Source of the DNA: Neocallimastix lanati (nom. inval.)
Taxonomy: Eukaryota; Neocallimastigomycota; Neocallimastigomycetes; Neocallimastigales; Neocallimastigaceae
Assembly (NCBI GenBank): GCA_016946835.1
Contig: JACVTC010000001.1
Coordinates: 3,943,501 to 4,007,500, forward strand
Direction: 5' to 3'
DNA length: 64,000 bases
Shown: positions 25,453-35,738 of the stretch, one piece after another
Layout: each line of letters opens with the position of its first letter
Numbering within the stretch: position 1 is the first letter of the stretch
Program-made: the position numbers and the translations under genes
Notes under the pieces: model-generated
Told to the model about the DNA's origin: nothing
Seen by the model: the letters and a program-made list of their open reading frames with translations, nothing else
Databases searched by the model: none

Positions 25453-25461
25453 CTCCCCCTC
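25453..25461 (-). promoter_or_regulatory. Polypurine tract of copia element D
   Basis: On the minus strand the nine bases GAGGGGGAG directly precede the 3' LTR. This is the usual place and composition of the plus-strand primer in copia elements. Confidence 0.8.
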
Positions 25462-25497
25462 AAATCTAACTATCCGTAAAGATATGTGAGATTTGTC

Positions 25498-28400
25498 TCA
25501 GTGGTCTTTCACTTCCGTGAGTAGTGAATTTCTAAATTTGTCCATTAGGGAGTTACAAAGATACTTTGTAAATCCATCGGCTAGATTTTCTTTAGAATTA
25601 ATATATTTTAAATTTATTTTATTTTCCTTAATAAGTTCCCTTACATGATGATATTTGATGTCGATATGCTTTGATCTTGAGTTTATTGATTGATTCTGAC
25701 AGTTGTATATTGCGGCCCTATTATCAATGTTAATGGTAACGGAATTTATATTTACATTCAATTCGTTTAATATGTTCATGTACCATAGGCTATGCTTTGC
25801 ACACTCACTAACATCATAATATTCCGATTCAGCAGTAGATGTCGCTACACACTTCTGTAGCTTAGAATACCAGCTAGTTGGCGCATTTCCAATCATCATC
25901 AAGAATCCAGAGGTTGACTTTCTCGATTCGGTGTCGCCCGCGAAATCTGCATCTACGTATACCTTCAACGACCTTTCCTTTGTGAATTTTATCCCGTAGT
26001 TTATAGTATAACTCAGATACTTGAATATTCGTTCAACATTGGCCCAATCCTCTAAAGTTGGATTCTTATTCTTTCTGGCAGCCCTGCTTACGGCGAACAT
26101 TATATCAGGCCTAGTACAGACAGCTAGATAGATTAATTTTCCAATTGCACTCCTATATAATGTTTCGTCGCACTTTCTTTTTCTTAAATTAAGATTCTCA
26201 ATGGGTTTCAAGTTTTTAACGGGTAAGCAATCTTTTAGTTTAAACTTAACTAATAATTCTTTTATGTAACCTCGTTGTTGCATGAAATATCCATTGTAAT
26301 ATTTTTTAAATTTTATTCCAATGACGAAATCAATATCACCTATATCTTTAATATTAAAATATACTTTAATTTGTTCTTTTACATATAAAATTTCTTTTTG
26401 TTTACCTATCAGTAATATATCATCTACGTAGACCGCTACAATACATAGAACCTCTTTTGATTCGTTTTCTATGATGTATAGGCACGGTTCACTAATTAAT
26501 CTTCGGAATCCAATCTTTGTGAGTGTGTTGTTCAATGTCTCGTTCCATTCTCGGCCTGCCTGCTTTAATCCATACAAGGCTTTGTTGAGTTTTAAGAATC
26601 CTTTGTTGTGCATCGGGTGTCCCTTTGGTGCCTTGATATAGATGTTTTCATTTAGGTCGGCATTTAAGTATGCGGCGTTAACGTCAATTTGCATTATTCG
26701 GTAGTTTCTTTGTACTGCGAGAGCAACGATAATTCGTAGTGAGTCTAGTTTTAATGTGGGGGAGAAGGTGAAGGTATAGTCTATTCCATACCTTTGAGTG
26801 AAGCCTCTAGCTACTAGACGGGCCTTTCTTTTTATGATATTCCCATCGGCGTCCCTTTTATATTTTAGTACCCACTTACAGGATATGATATTAGCACCAG
26901 TAGGTAAGGATTTGGTGGTATTGAAAACTTTAAGTTTCTCCATATTCTTAAGTTCCTCGTTTATGGCTTTTAACCAGTCGTCTTTGTCAGGTAGGCTAAA
27001 GATGTCATCAAAGTCATTTGGTTCTTTGAGTTTTTGATTATTATTACGTTTTCTGGTGTTTATTTGGTTTAATTCAGTGGTTGTGTCGTTTGTTTTGTTT
27101 TCTTTGTGTGAGGAAATATTGTTATAATTTATCTTATTGTTGTTGTCGATTTGTCCATGCGAGTTTTGTGGATTGTAAGAAAAGTTATTAAAATTATTAA
27201 ATTTGTTTAACATATAGGTGTTGCTCCCCCTGATTTCGGAAATTGGCATAAAGTTTGGGAAATTTCTAGGAACTGGGCGAGATATTTTGGAGTATCCAGG
27301 AGTATCTTCGAAGAATTCGACTGAACGAGAGAGAACGATCTTATTATTAGCTATGTTCAGAATTTTATAGGAATTAGTTAATGGGTGATAACCCAAGAAG
27401 ATACCTGGAAGGGAATTATTGTCGAATTTGTTTCGTTGTGATTTAGGAACAAAGAAGAAGACCTTACAACCGAAGACTTTAAAATGTGAATAATCCATTT
27501 TAGTTTTGAATAATAGTTCAAAAGGGATTTTGTTGTTGATGCCAGAGTGGGGAATACGATTGTGTATGTAATTAGCAGTGTCTACCGCGTATTCCCAGAA
27601 TTCTTTACTAAGTTGTGAATCATTAAGTAGAGATTTAGCTGAACTAATGAGGGTGCCATTAATTCGTTCAGCTCTCCCATTTTGTTGAGGATTATGAGGG
27701 ATAGTGAACTGTTGAACAATACCTCTCTGAGAGCAGAAATACTTGAATTTATTGTTCATAAATTCCGTACCATTGTCGGTACGAATGTAAGTGATGGTCT
27801 TATTAAATATATTTTCAATAGATTTGACCCATAAAGTGAACTTTTCGAAAATGTCACTCTTGTTTTGGATGAAGAGGACCCAACCAAAACGAGAATAGTC
27901 ATCAAGGATGGATAGGAAATATTTATTGGAATGAATAGATTCTACTACTGGACCTACTAGATCCATGTGAATTAGTTCAAAGGGAGCTTTGGCTCTGTTG
28001 TTTGATTTCCGATGAGGTAAGTTTCTTTGTTTTGATTGAGAGCATATTGGACATTTAGATTTGATATTAATTTTTAATAGTTTATTTTTAATAGGGTTAA
28101 TGTTGAAGTGCCCAAGGCGTCTGTGCCATAAATTAATTTTATCTAATTTGTTTAGAGTAGAGAGGTGCATCAATAGGGTTTTGTCGTGTTTTGGTTCGTT
28201 GTTTGAAATTAGCTTGTTCGATAGCCATAAAGTAAAAATATTCTGGCTGTTTGAACTAACGTTAATGATTCTTTTGCCGGAATCATTGTAAATGGTTAAA
28301 TAAGGTTTGTTGTAATTGAAAAATATAATTTTATAGTGTTGTTGGATAAGTTTGGTAACTGATATTATATTTTTGTTTATGTTATCGACGTAGAACACGT

Positions 28401-29673
28401 TCTTTAATATAAATTTTGAATTGTCGATATATCCGGTAAAATTACCGTAAGCGGAGGCAACAACTGTCTTACCGTTTGGGAGAATAACTTCTTCATTACG
28501 TTTTTTAATATCTGTAAGTAAGTCAATACATCCTCTGATATGTATGGATGCTCCTGAGTCTATTATCCATTGTGATATGTGGCTTTGTGGATAGTGGTTA
28601 TTGCTGACAGTGTTTGTAATACAATTTAATAATATCCCATTTTCGGTATTATAGTCTTCGAAAATACCTTGAGGTTTTTCAATGGCGTTCACTTGATTCT
28701 TACGTTGGTTCCTAATATACTTGGAGGTACTTGGAATGTTGTTACAATAACTCTTTCTGAGGTTCTTTTTGAATGGTTTCCTTTTGAATCTGTATTTGGC
28801 CTTGTTTCTGCATTCATAAGAGTAATGTCCAAAAGTACCGCAGTTGAAGCATTTACCATTTTTTCTTTTTCTTGTTGTGATAACCTTAGAAATTTTGTTC
28901 CTATTCTTGGCTTGGGATTCAACTAGGAACAATTTGTTCTCTTCCGTCTTGGATATCTCTCTAGTGTTGGAGAATATGATGTCTGGAATGACATCCTTAA
29001 CGTAATTGCAGAGTTGCTTCCAATCATTTTTATATTGGAAAACATTTATAAACCTTAGGTTTTCAGGGAGTGACCTATTCAAAATACCAGCCTTGACAGG
29101 GTCACTTAACTCATAGTCAATATTTTCTAGCTCATCTATTGCGTTTTGGAGTTTAGCAATGAAAATGTTAATGTCGTCTTCTTCGTTGTATTTCAAATTA
29201 TTTATTTTGCTTTTAATTTCAAGTTTCCTTTTCTCTGGACTCATTGTGAAGGACTTTTCTAATGTAATCCATATTTGATGAGCTGTCTTTCCATTACCTT
29301 CAATTATTTTCTTTGTATTCTCTCCTAGGCTGTTGGTAATGATCCATTTTACCATCACATCGTTTTTTATGTCTTTTAACGATGTGTTCTTATCGTATAT
29401 TAGGCTGGGGTCAAACTTGTCTTCAAGGTAGTTGTCAAGGTCATCCCTGAGATTTCTTTTTCTAAGTTTCTTTATTTTTTCTTCTATTATGTATCCTTCA
29501 AGGTTGTTAATCATCAGTAGATATAGAATGTTCGTTCTCCAGCTGGGGTAATTTTCTGTAGATAGTTCAATAACACGATTGAAATTTTCCGAGTAATTGA
29601 ACGTGATACCTTTTGTTAAGGTTTCATCTGTGTCATCAATAGTTATAGGTATGTTGTTTCTGTTTCTACTCAT
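25498..29673 (-). CDS. Copia element D gag-pol polyprotein (1391 aa)
   Basis: One uninterrupted frame in Ty1/copia domain order. Gag occupies about residues 20-255 and is followed by a zinc knuckle CFNCGTFGHYSYEC (275-288). The protease has WIIDSGASIHI (about 367-377). A GAG-pre-integrase motif NLWHRRLGHFN with CPICSQSKQ precedes the integrase core (MDLVGPV, RTDNGTEFMNNK, NGRAERINGTL; about 560-740). The reverse transcriptase (about 930-1170) has QIDVNAAYLNADL and catalytic YVDDILLIG, and RNase H has VDADFAGDTESRKSTSGF. Integrase before reverse transcriptase defines copia. The frame starts at an ATG 914 bases inside the 5' LTR. It has fewer asparagine runs than A and C. Confidence 0.95.
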   Translation of the reverse strand: MSRNRNNIPITIDDTDETLTKGITFNYSENFNRVIELSTENYPSWRTNILYLLMINNLEGYIIEEKIKKLRKRNLRDDLDNYLEDKFDPSLIYDKNTSLKDIKNDVMVKWIITNSLGENTKKIIEGNGKTAHQIWITLEKSFTMSPEKRKLEIKSKINNLKYNEEDDINIFIAKLQNAIDELENIDYELSDPVKAGILNRSLPENLRFINVFQYKNDWKQLCNYVKDVIPDIIFSNTREISKTEENKLFLVESQAKNRNKISKVITTRKRKNGKCFNCGTFGHYSYECRNKAKYRFKRKPFKKNLRKSYCNNIPSTSKYIRNQRKNQVNAIEKPQGIFEDYNTENGILLNCITNTVSNNHYPQSHISQWIIDSGASIHIRGCIDLLTDIKKRNEEVILPNGKTVVASAYGNFTGYIDNSKFILKNVFYVDNINKNIISVTKLIQQHYKIIFFNYNKPYLTIYNDSGKRIINVSSNSQNIFTLWLSNKLISNNEPKHDKTLLMHLSTLNKLDKINLWHRRLGHFNINPIKNKLLKINIKSKCPICSQSKQRNLPHRKSNNRAKAPFELIHMDLVGPVVESIHSNKYFLSILDDYSRFGWVLFIQNKSDIFEKFTLWVKSIENIFNKTITYIRTDNGTEFMNNKFKYFCSQRGIVQQFTIPHNPQQNGRAERINGTLISSAKSLLNDSQLSKEFWEYAVDTANYIHNRIPHSGINNKIPFELLFKTKMDYSHFKVFGCKVFFFVPKSQRNKFDNNSLPGIFLGYHPLTNSYKILNIANNKIVLSRSVEFFEDTPGYSKISRPVPRNFPNFMPISEIRGSNTYMLNKFNNFNNFSYNPQNSHGQIDNNNKINYNNISSHKENKTNDTTTELNQINTRKRNNNQKLKEPNDFDDIFSLPDKDDWLKAINEELKNMEKLKVFNTTKSLPTGANIISCKWVLKYKRDADGNIIKRKARLVARGFTQRYGIDYTFTFSPTLKLDSLRIIVALAVQRNYRIMQIDVNAAYLNADLNENIYIKAPKGHPMHNKGFLKLNKALYGLKQAGREWNETLNNTLTKIGFRRLISEPCLYIIENESKEVLCIVAVYVDDILLIGKQKEILYVKEQIKVYFNIKDIGDIDFVIGIKFKKYYNGYFMQQRGYIKELLVKFKLKDCLPVKNLKPIENLNLRKRKCDETLYRSAIGKLIYLAVCTRPDIMFAVSRAARKNKNPTLEDWANVERIFKYLSYTINYGIKFTKERSLKVYVDADFAGDTESRKSTSGFLMMIGNAPTSWYSKLQKCVATSTAESEYYDVSECAKHSLWYMNILNELNVNINSVTINIDNRAAIYNCQNQSINSRSKHIDIKYHHVRELIKENKINLKYINSKENLADGFTKYLCNSLMDKFRNSLLTEVKDH

Positions 29674-30331
29674 ATTGTTATCTCCCTTTTGAATTTTTGG
29701 ATAAATGTTTTCTTGATAAAAAATTTTTTTTGTTCGTTTACTAAGTCTTTAAGAACTTTATGTTAGCATATGATGTGATTGAATATTGAATGTTTGTTTG
29801 TTTTATTATATTATATTATTTAATTTAATTGGTTGAAATACTATTATTTGATTTGTTGAATGATTAATACTTATATATATATATATATATATTTTTTTTT
29901 TGCTTTAAATTTAATTGGTTAAGTAATAATTATGGTAATTTTAATGTATTTAAATTATTGGTTTAAATTTTGATATTAATGTTCTTCATTGTTTTATATA
30001 TCTATATAGGAATAATTAAATTCACCTTTAATTTATTATTAATTTAATATATATTTTTATTTTAAATTCTATTCGATAAATTATTTGTTTATTCATTTGT
30101 TCTTAACGCGAATTATATTTCCTTTTAAATCTTATTATTTAATTGAAATTTTAATAAGATTTAGTTTTGTCACTGACTATTTTCAGTGTGACGTTTATTA
30201 TTTGCTGCTGACAATTCAGCATAGCATTATTTACCTTTTATTTGCTGCTGACTATTTCAGCATAGCATTATTTTACCTCTTATTTGCTGCTGACTATTTC
30301 AGCATAGCATTATTTTTTCTTATCTATGTAA

Positions 30332-30365
<34 letters not shown>

Positions 30366-30442
30366 TATATAAATTAAAAAAAATGAATTGTTTTTCATCT
30401 TTTAAATATATATGTATAATGTTGAATTTGATTAAAAAAATT

Positions 30443-30475
<33 letters not shown>

Positions 30476-30586
30476 GTATTTTAAGATATTAATTAGTAAG
30501 AATATATTTTATTATTTATTTTTTTATACTATATATATTTTAATACTTAGCTTTATATGAGTTGAGGTGAGATGAGACTCTTAATC
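29674..30586 (-). other. Leader of copia element D with a triplicated hairpin motif
   Basis: This untranslated region lies between the 5' LTR and the gag-pol start. It contains three copies of a roughly 43-bp unit with GCTGCTGAC...TCAGCATAGCATTATTT (about 30203-30318), two long T-runs on the plus strand (near 30335-30364 and 30447-30474), a TA repeat near 29873-29893, and a palindromic-looking AT region. No primer-binding site with a CCA-type tRNA tail was recognised next to the LTR. Confidence 0.6.
30203..30318. repeat. Three tandem copies of a 43-bp unit in the copia leader
   Basis: Each unit contains GCTGCTGAC, a short spacer and TCAGCATAGC, so each copy can form a small stem (GCTGA/TCAGC). 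The second and third copies are nearly identical and the first differs slightly. Confidence 0.8.
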
Positions 30587-30777
30587 TTTTAAACACTAAA
30601 ATTATAGAAGTACACTTATAAAGTATGTAATATTAATATAGCATTTTTATTTATTATATAAAAACAAGATTAACTACATTTTTATGAACTATTTGTAATT
30701 TTCTTATCTTATTTTGTTTGTATGTAAAATATGATTGGTAGATACTATGTTCGACACATTAATATTGTCGTTTAACA
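30587..30777 (-). mobile_element. 5' LTR of copia element D (family L5, 191 bp)
   Basis: The right-hand copy of the L5 repeat; every position compared by eye agrees with 25262-25452. It precedes the leader of this minus-strand element. Confidence 0.93.
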
Positions 30778-31339
30778 CTAATTGACTAAATATTATTAAC
30801 ATATTGAAATTAATATATAATTAATATATTAAATAATGTAAACACGTGACTGTCATTAAATTAATTTCTACATATTATATTTTAATTATAAAATATAATA
30901 TTTACTTATATTCTTATATTTTATTTATATTAAATATTTATATTAGTTTATATTATCAATATCAAACTTATATTAATACTATTACACATTCATATTAATA
31001 ATTAATATTTTAATAATTAATTATTTTATATAAATACATGTTTAAATCTTTTGATTAATCCTTTGTAAGATTATTGCAATTTAAATTATAGTAATAATTA
31101 TATAAAATAATAATGTTAATAAAATATTATTAATATTGAATAAAACTTATATTTTAAATAAAATACTTATTTATAAAATTCACTAATAATAATATGTTTT
31201 AAATAAGAGTATAATTAAATTATTAATTAATTACTATAATTTGGCATCTTGACCTAATCGTTAAGACCAAATTATCACAAAGCTTTAACAGTAGATAATA
31301 GTTATATTAATTAATTTTAGTTTTAGTATAGCTATTACA

Positions 31340-32266
31340 CAATCTTTGATACGATATATTTTTAAATATTCGTATTTACAATAGTTTTGGGCGCTACACT
31401 GGGGAATTGTATTAAATTATATATTCTAATAATAATATTAATTATTTTATTTAGTTATTTAAAATTTTTATTTTATGATATTGGTTTTGTAATATTTTAT
31501 TTTATTTTATTTTATTCAATCTGTACTTCATATTCATATTCTACTATTTATTTTATTTTATTTTATTTTATTTTATTTTATTTTATTTTATTTTATTTTA
31601 TTTTATTTTATTTTATTTTATTCAATCTGTACTTTCATTATTTAATATTCTACTATTTATTTTATTTTATTTTATTTTATTTTATTTTATTTTATTTTAT
31701 TTTATTTTATTTTATTTTATTTTATTTTATTTTATTTTATTTTATTTTATTTTATTTTATTTTATTTTATTTTATTTTATTTTATTTTATTTTATTTTTA
31801 TCATATTAATTAACTATTAATAATTATAATTTAATTATAATATTCTATAATTAATTACTTAAACAACTAATTTTATTAAAACTAATAACTAAACTACTAT
31901 ATTAACTAATTAAAACATTTTTCTTATATTAAATCAACTATTACTAATTAACATATATCAATAATTTTTAACAAAAAACATTTTTTTTTATAATAATATT
32001 TTTATATATATTTTTTTATAATTATTATCTCTATATTAAATCATAATTATTATATTTTATATAAACATTAATATAAAAGTTTATATTATAATAATTAAAT
32101 TTTATACTATAATAATATTATTTTATATGATTTATAATTAATATAATTCACCATTTTTATATAATTAATTTTATAATAATATATATTTTACAAACTTTAT
32201 ATAATTAATATAATTTAATAATAATTTTAAAATATCATTATTTTTCTTTTCATCTTGTATCATCTT
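31340..32266. other. Gene-free stretch with a (TTTTA)n array
   Basis: Right of the L2 LTR the sequence shows CAATCTTTGATACG, a start that resembles the L4 insertion context, and a GC-richer patch (GGGCGCTACACTGGGG, about 31388-31403). It then becomes a long TTTTA-type pentamer array. No gene is supported; the open frame across the array is low-complexity. Confidence 0.6.
31497..31799. repeat. (TTTTA)n array with ATTCAATCTGTACTT insertions
   Basis: Blocks of the TTTTA pentamer at about 31547-31621 and 31656-31797 are separated by two copies of a phrase with TTCAATCTGTACTT and ATTCTACTATT. The same non-pentamer phrase, in inverse orientation, is the core of the minisatellite at 57812-58095, so these are two loci of one repeat family. 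Confidence 0.85.
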
Positions 32267-32730
32267 TGATACGTGACCACTATAAATATGATATTTAGGT
32301 AGATTCTTTAGGTAAAGAAATACTTAAATATTATTGGTCAATAATAATTTTATAATAATATATATATTTTTAGAATAATAATTATTAAACGGAGAATTCT
32401 TTTATTTATAAGTTTATACTTATGATAAATTAATTCACATAAATAGCTATTTTATATTTTATTTTAGTATAGTTAAAAAGAGATATTATATATATTTGAG
32501 ATAATTAATTATAATATTTATATAAGAGAGTAATAATAATAATTTATGTAATAATTAATAATTAATAATAAATAAAGAGAACATTAAAAAGATATATTTA
32601 TTACTTTATTTTGTATTATTGTATGTGTTATTTCTATTTAATATTAGAATATATTATTTTGTCATAATTCCTTATTGTCATTGCCCATAAATAAATATTA
32701 ATTTAGATACATAAATAAAATATCGTACCA
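32267..32730 (+). mobile_element. Solo LTR, family L4, TSD TCTT
   Basis: An inverse-oriented copy of 2770-3237. It starts TGATACGTGACCAC and ends TATCGTACCA, with TCTT on both sides (32263-32266 and 32731-32734), again a 4-bp target duplication. Landmarks such as ATTATTGGTCAATAAT and GAACATTAAAAAGATATAT appear in reverse order relative to the first copy. Confidence 0.85.
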
Positions 32731-32750
32731 TCTTGTAACGGTGTGCCTGT

Positions 32751-32769
32751 TTGGTGTTGAGGTTCGGGA
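32751..32769 (+). promoter_or_regulatory. Possible orphan primer-binding site
   Basis: TGGTGTTGAGGTTCGGGAC is the complement of a sequence ending in CCA with discriminator A, the form of a tRNA tail. It lies just right of the L4 LTR and its TSD, in a patch of higher GC. No gag or pol follows, so this may be the relic start of a lost plus-strand element. Confidence 0.4.
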
Positions 32770-33661
32770 CAGAATAATAATAAATATAGAAATAAACACT
32801 AAAATAAAAAAAATTAAAAATTAAAATATATCTTTTTTTTAAAATATTTTATTTATTTATTTAATAAAAATTATTCAATTAAAAACTAAAAATAAATTAA
32901 TTTCTTTAATAAGATTATATTTTTTTCTTCTCAGATTATCTTTCTAAAATACAATTTTCTCATCTATTTATATTTTTTTTATCGTTAGAAATGGTCAAGC
33001 CATTTCTTTAGAATATCTTAGTGTTACATGTTTGAATTGTATTTAAATTATAAATTCATAATCTATTCTATTATAATAAATAATTATTACATATTATTAA
33101 ATTCTAAACTATTTATTATTAATTGTAGTGATAATATATTTTAAAAATAATTTTATTACTTTTACAGAACTATTAGTAATAGAGTATTATTTAATTTTAT
33201 ACTTATTTTTAAATAAAAGTATTTTAGATTATTATCTATTATTAATCTTATTATAAATAGGGTGTATTTTGGAAGGAAGTATTACTAATTTTAATGACAA
33301 GGGTCATGGATTTAAGAAAAATATTTTTAAATCATTATTAATTATATTAATTTTTATTAATAATAAATAATCTGTATTAGTAATATTTGTAAAATAAAAT
33401 TTTCTTTAATAATAAAATATTGATAGAATAAATCATATTAATAAAACTAGATATTGATAATAATATTGATATTAATAATATAGTATTAATTTTAATAATA
33501 AAGTATTGATATCAATAAAGAGTTTATATTAATAATAATAAATTTAATATTAGTAATAATTTGGCTGTAATAGAACATAAGAAAGTTCCCCAAGTAAGGA
33601 AATAAATAATTTAATTTTAGTGGTTAAGTTATTTTTATGAAAAATAATAAAATTAACATTA
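32770..33661. other. Gene-free AT-rich stretch
   Basis: No coding region or clear repeat is recognised. Short phrases such as AATATTGATATTAATAATA recur near 33450-33550, and there is a patch GAAAGTTCCCCAAGTAAGG near 33580. The right edge ends in AACATTA, where the L2 stack begins. Confidence 0.5.
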
Positions 33662-34795
33662 TGTAAGAAATTACTTATAAAATTAATTATAAATAATTTC
33701 TTAACTACAAATTAACATTAATTATTACTAATTAACATTAATTTGAGAAAATAAAATTATTAAATATAATTAAATAAATATAAAATAATATAAATAAATA
33801 ATTATACTTAACTTAAATATAAGATAGAGTTTATTATAGAAAGTTTATAATAAACAATAACACAAAAGGAATAAAAGACACAAATATTTATAAAATATGT
33901 TTTATTAAAAGGTTTTGTTTTATTAATTAATTATTTTATTTGAATTATTATTTATTATAAAAATTCTAAAATAATAACTCTTGATTTCTCGAAGAGAACT
34001 CAAGAAAATCAAATATATATAAATTAATAATTAAATATTATTGGTTAAAATAAATACAATAATTTAATGTATTAAATTAATGTATTAAATAATGTTAAAG
34101 TTTTTAGATAATTTGGTCTTAACGATTAGGTCAAGATGCCAAATTATAGTAATTAATTAATAATTTAATTTTACTCTTATTTAAACATATTGTTATTAGT
34201 AAATTTTATAATTAAGTTTTTATTTAAAATATAAATTTTATTTAATTTTAATAATATTTTATTACATTATTATTTTATATAATTATTACTATAATTTAAA
34301 TTACAATAATCCTACAAAGGATTAATCAAAAGATTTAAACATGTATTTATATAAAATAATTAATTATTAAAATATTAATTATTAATATGAATATGTAATA
34401 GTATTAATATAAGTTTGATATTGATAATATAAAGTAAGATAGTAATATAAATATTTAATATAAATAAAATATAAGAATCAAATATTGCTAAATATTATAT
34501 TTTATAATTAAAATATAATCTGTAGAAATTAATTTAATATGACAATCACGTGTTTACATTATTTAATATTAAATTCAATATGTTAATAATATTTAGTAAT
34601 TAGTTGGCCTAGACTAATTCCTAAATATTTTAATAAAGTTAATTTAATAATAATTATTATATTATTATTATTTATTAATATTGAAATTCAAATAACTGAA
34701 TTATCGAAATTGAAATTGAATTGAAATTCAGTTATTATCTTAACAAATAAGAAAGATAGATAAATTTTATATTAAATTTATCTAAGTTTCTTACA
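33662..34795 (-). mobile_element. L2 LTR number 1 of the stack, interrupted by an L3 LTR; TSD CATTA
   Basis: On the plus strand the LTR starts TGTAAGAAATTACTT, where its end hairpin TAAGAAATTA/TAATTTCTTA replaces the usual TAATAATTTC arm, and ends AAGTTTCTTACA. CATTA flanks it on both sides (33657-33661 and 34796-34800). The shared L2 hairpin CTCTTGATTTCTC near 33978 and the AATAAAC signal in inverse orientation are present. An L3 LTR (34093-34745) replaces part of it. Confidence 0.85.
34093..34745 (-). mobile_element. Solo L3 LTR inside an L2 LTR, TSD AATAA
   Basis: A 653-bp LTR whose minus strand runs TGTTAAGATAATAACTG...AAAAACTTTAACA, flanked by AATAA (34088-34092 and 34746-34750). It is the uninterrupted counterpart of the L3 copy that holds copia element D. 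Its sequence across GGCCAACTAATTACTAAATA shows the empty site for D. Confidence 0.9.
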
Positions 34796-34802
34796 CATTA
34801 TT

Positions 34803-35732
34803 TGTAATAATTCTATTAAGAACTAACTCAAAATAGAATTATTAACTACAACTTAACGACTAATTCATTAAGTTGAGAAAATAAAATAAATTAAATTTTT
34901 TTACCTTTAATGTAGAGTTTATTATAAAATTAATTATAATAATAACACAAAATGTAAGAGAAGAATTGTTTGTATAAATTGATCTTAAAAATATGTTTTT
35001 GAATAAAATATTTTTATTAATTTATTAAAGTTAAAAATATAAAAATGTTACTATTATAAATATGTTTTTTTATAATAATAACTCTTGATTTCTCAAAGAG
35101 AACTCAAGAGCCTTATTTATATTTTTTTATGAAAATAAGGTTAAATAAGAAAGGGTTTTCTAATCTTAACATATCTCTTATCTAGGAAAAGATTAGATAG
35201 AAAAACCTAGATAAGTTTTCGATCGATATTCTATCCATATCGATCATCGCATTAATTAAGTAAAACCGATTACTTCTAAAAAGTAATTGGAAAAAATCTT
35301 AATTAACCGATTTTCCAATCTAATGATCGAAAATAAAAGAATAAAATAATAAAAGATATTTCGATCATATAATTTATCCTTATATTAAAAATATAAAATT
35401 AAATAGTTAATAAAATACAGAATACATTATAAAATACAGAATACATTATAAAATACAGAATACATTATAAAATACAGAATACATTATAAAATACAGAATA
35501 CATTATAAAATACAGAATACAATACAAAATACATTAGTTACAATAGAGAATTTAGCATATTTTAAATATATTATTTAAAATTAATTAAATAAATTTTGTT
35601 AAATTAATGAATATTTAAAATTAAAATAAATAAATTTAATAAATATTATATGTAATTAAATAAAGTTATAGTTATAATAACTTAACTAAGAAAATATAAT
35701 TATTTGCTAACAAATAATTATAGATTCTTACA
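34803..35732 (-). mobile_element. L2 LTR number 2 of the stack, TSD TTATT
   Basis: A 930-bp LTR; the plus strand starts TGTAATAATTCTATT and ends ATTCTTACA, with TTATT at 34798-34802 and 35733-35737. Its core pairs as CTTATCTAGG/CCTAGATAAG on the minus strand, with CTAATCTT and AAGATTAG. A 19-bp unit is amplified inside it. Confidence 0.9.
35412..35530. repeat. Tandem 19-bp repeat inside an L2 LTR
   Basis: Five exact copies of AAAATACAGAATACATTAT and a partial sixth. Other L2 copies have only one or two loose matches (for example the TTTCTGTATTT region near 3815), so this is a local expansion private to this LTR. Confidence 0.9.
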
Positions 35733-35738
35733 TTATTT

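Larger units (their letters stand above)
25262..30777 (-). mobile_element. Ty1/copia element D, whole-looking and young; TSD CTAAT
   Basis: The 5516-bp element has two 191-bp LTRs (25262-25452 and 30587-30777) that appear identical, a single long gag-pol frame without breaks, a purine tract beside the 3' LTR, and a CTAAT target duplication (25257-25261 and 30778-30782). It reads right to left. Identical LTRs and an open frame indicate a very recent insertion. It sits inside an L3 LTR, which sits inside an L2 LTR, so it is the youngest layer of this nest. Confidence 0.95.
25137..31290 (+). mobile_element. L3 LTR inserted in the L2 LTR, itself split by copia element D; TSD GTAGA
   Basis: The L3 sequence is at 25137-25261 and 30783-31290, flanked by GTAGA (25132-25136 and 31291-31295). 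It begins TATTAAGATAATAACTG and ends AAAGCTTTAACA. The inverse copy at 34093-34745 shows the uninterrupted sequence. Terminal hairpins are visible: AATAACTGAATT/AATTCAGTTATT near the start and ATAATTTGG/CCAAATTAT near the end. It is older than copia element D, which sits inside it. Confidence 0.88.
24155..31339 (+). mobile_element. 3' LTR of element B (family L2), interrupted by nested insertions
   Basis: The LTR starts TGTAAGAAATCATAATT at 24155 and ends GCTATTACA at 31339. Its own sequence occupies 24155-25136 and 31291-31339; the rest is an L3 LTR that in turn holds copia element D. The L2 core is present: TGATCAATAT/ATATTGATC (24717/24734), CTATTTAGG/CCTAAATAG (24749/24776), CTAATCTT (24766) with AAGATTAG (24795), CTCTTGAATTC.../GAAATCAAGAG near 24852 and ATAATAAACTCT near 25043. 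An A-run lies at 24582-24606. Confidence 0.85.

Noticed and set aside
28669-28926. Open frames opposite or out of frame with copia gag-pol
   Set aside because: They are shadows of the intact 1391-codon frame.
31387-31809. 140-codon open frame rich in FILFY
   Set aside because: It is the translation of the TTTTA pentamer array; any frame of that repeat stays open.
35412-35530. CRISPR-like array
   Set aside because: The 19-bp units are directly adjacent with no spacers; it is a simple tandem repeat inside an LTR.
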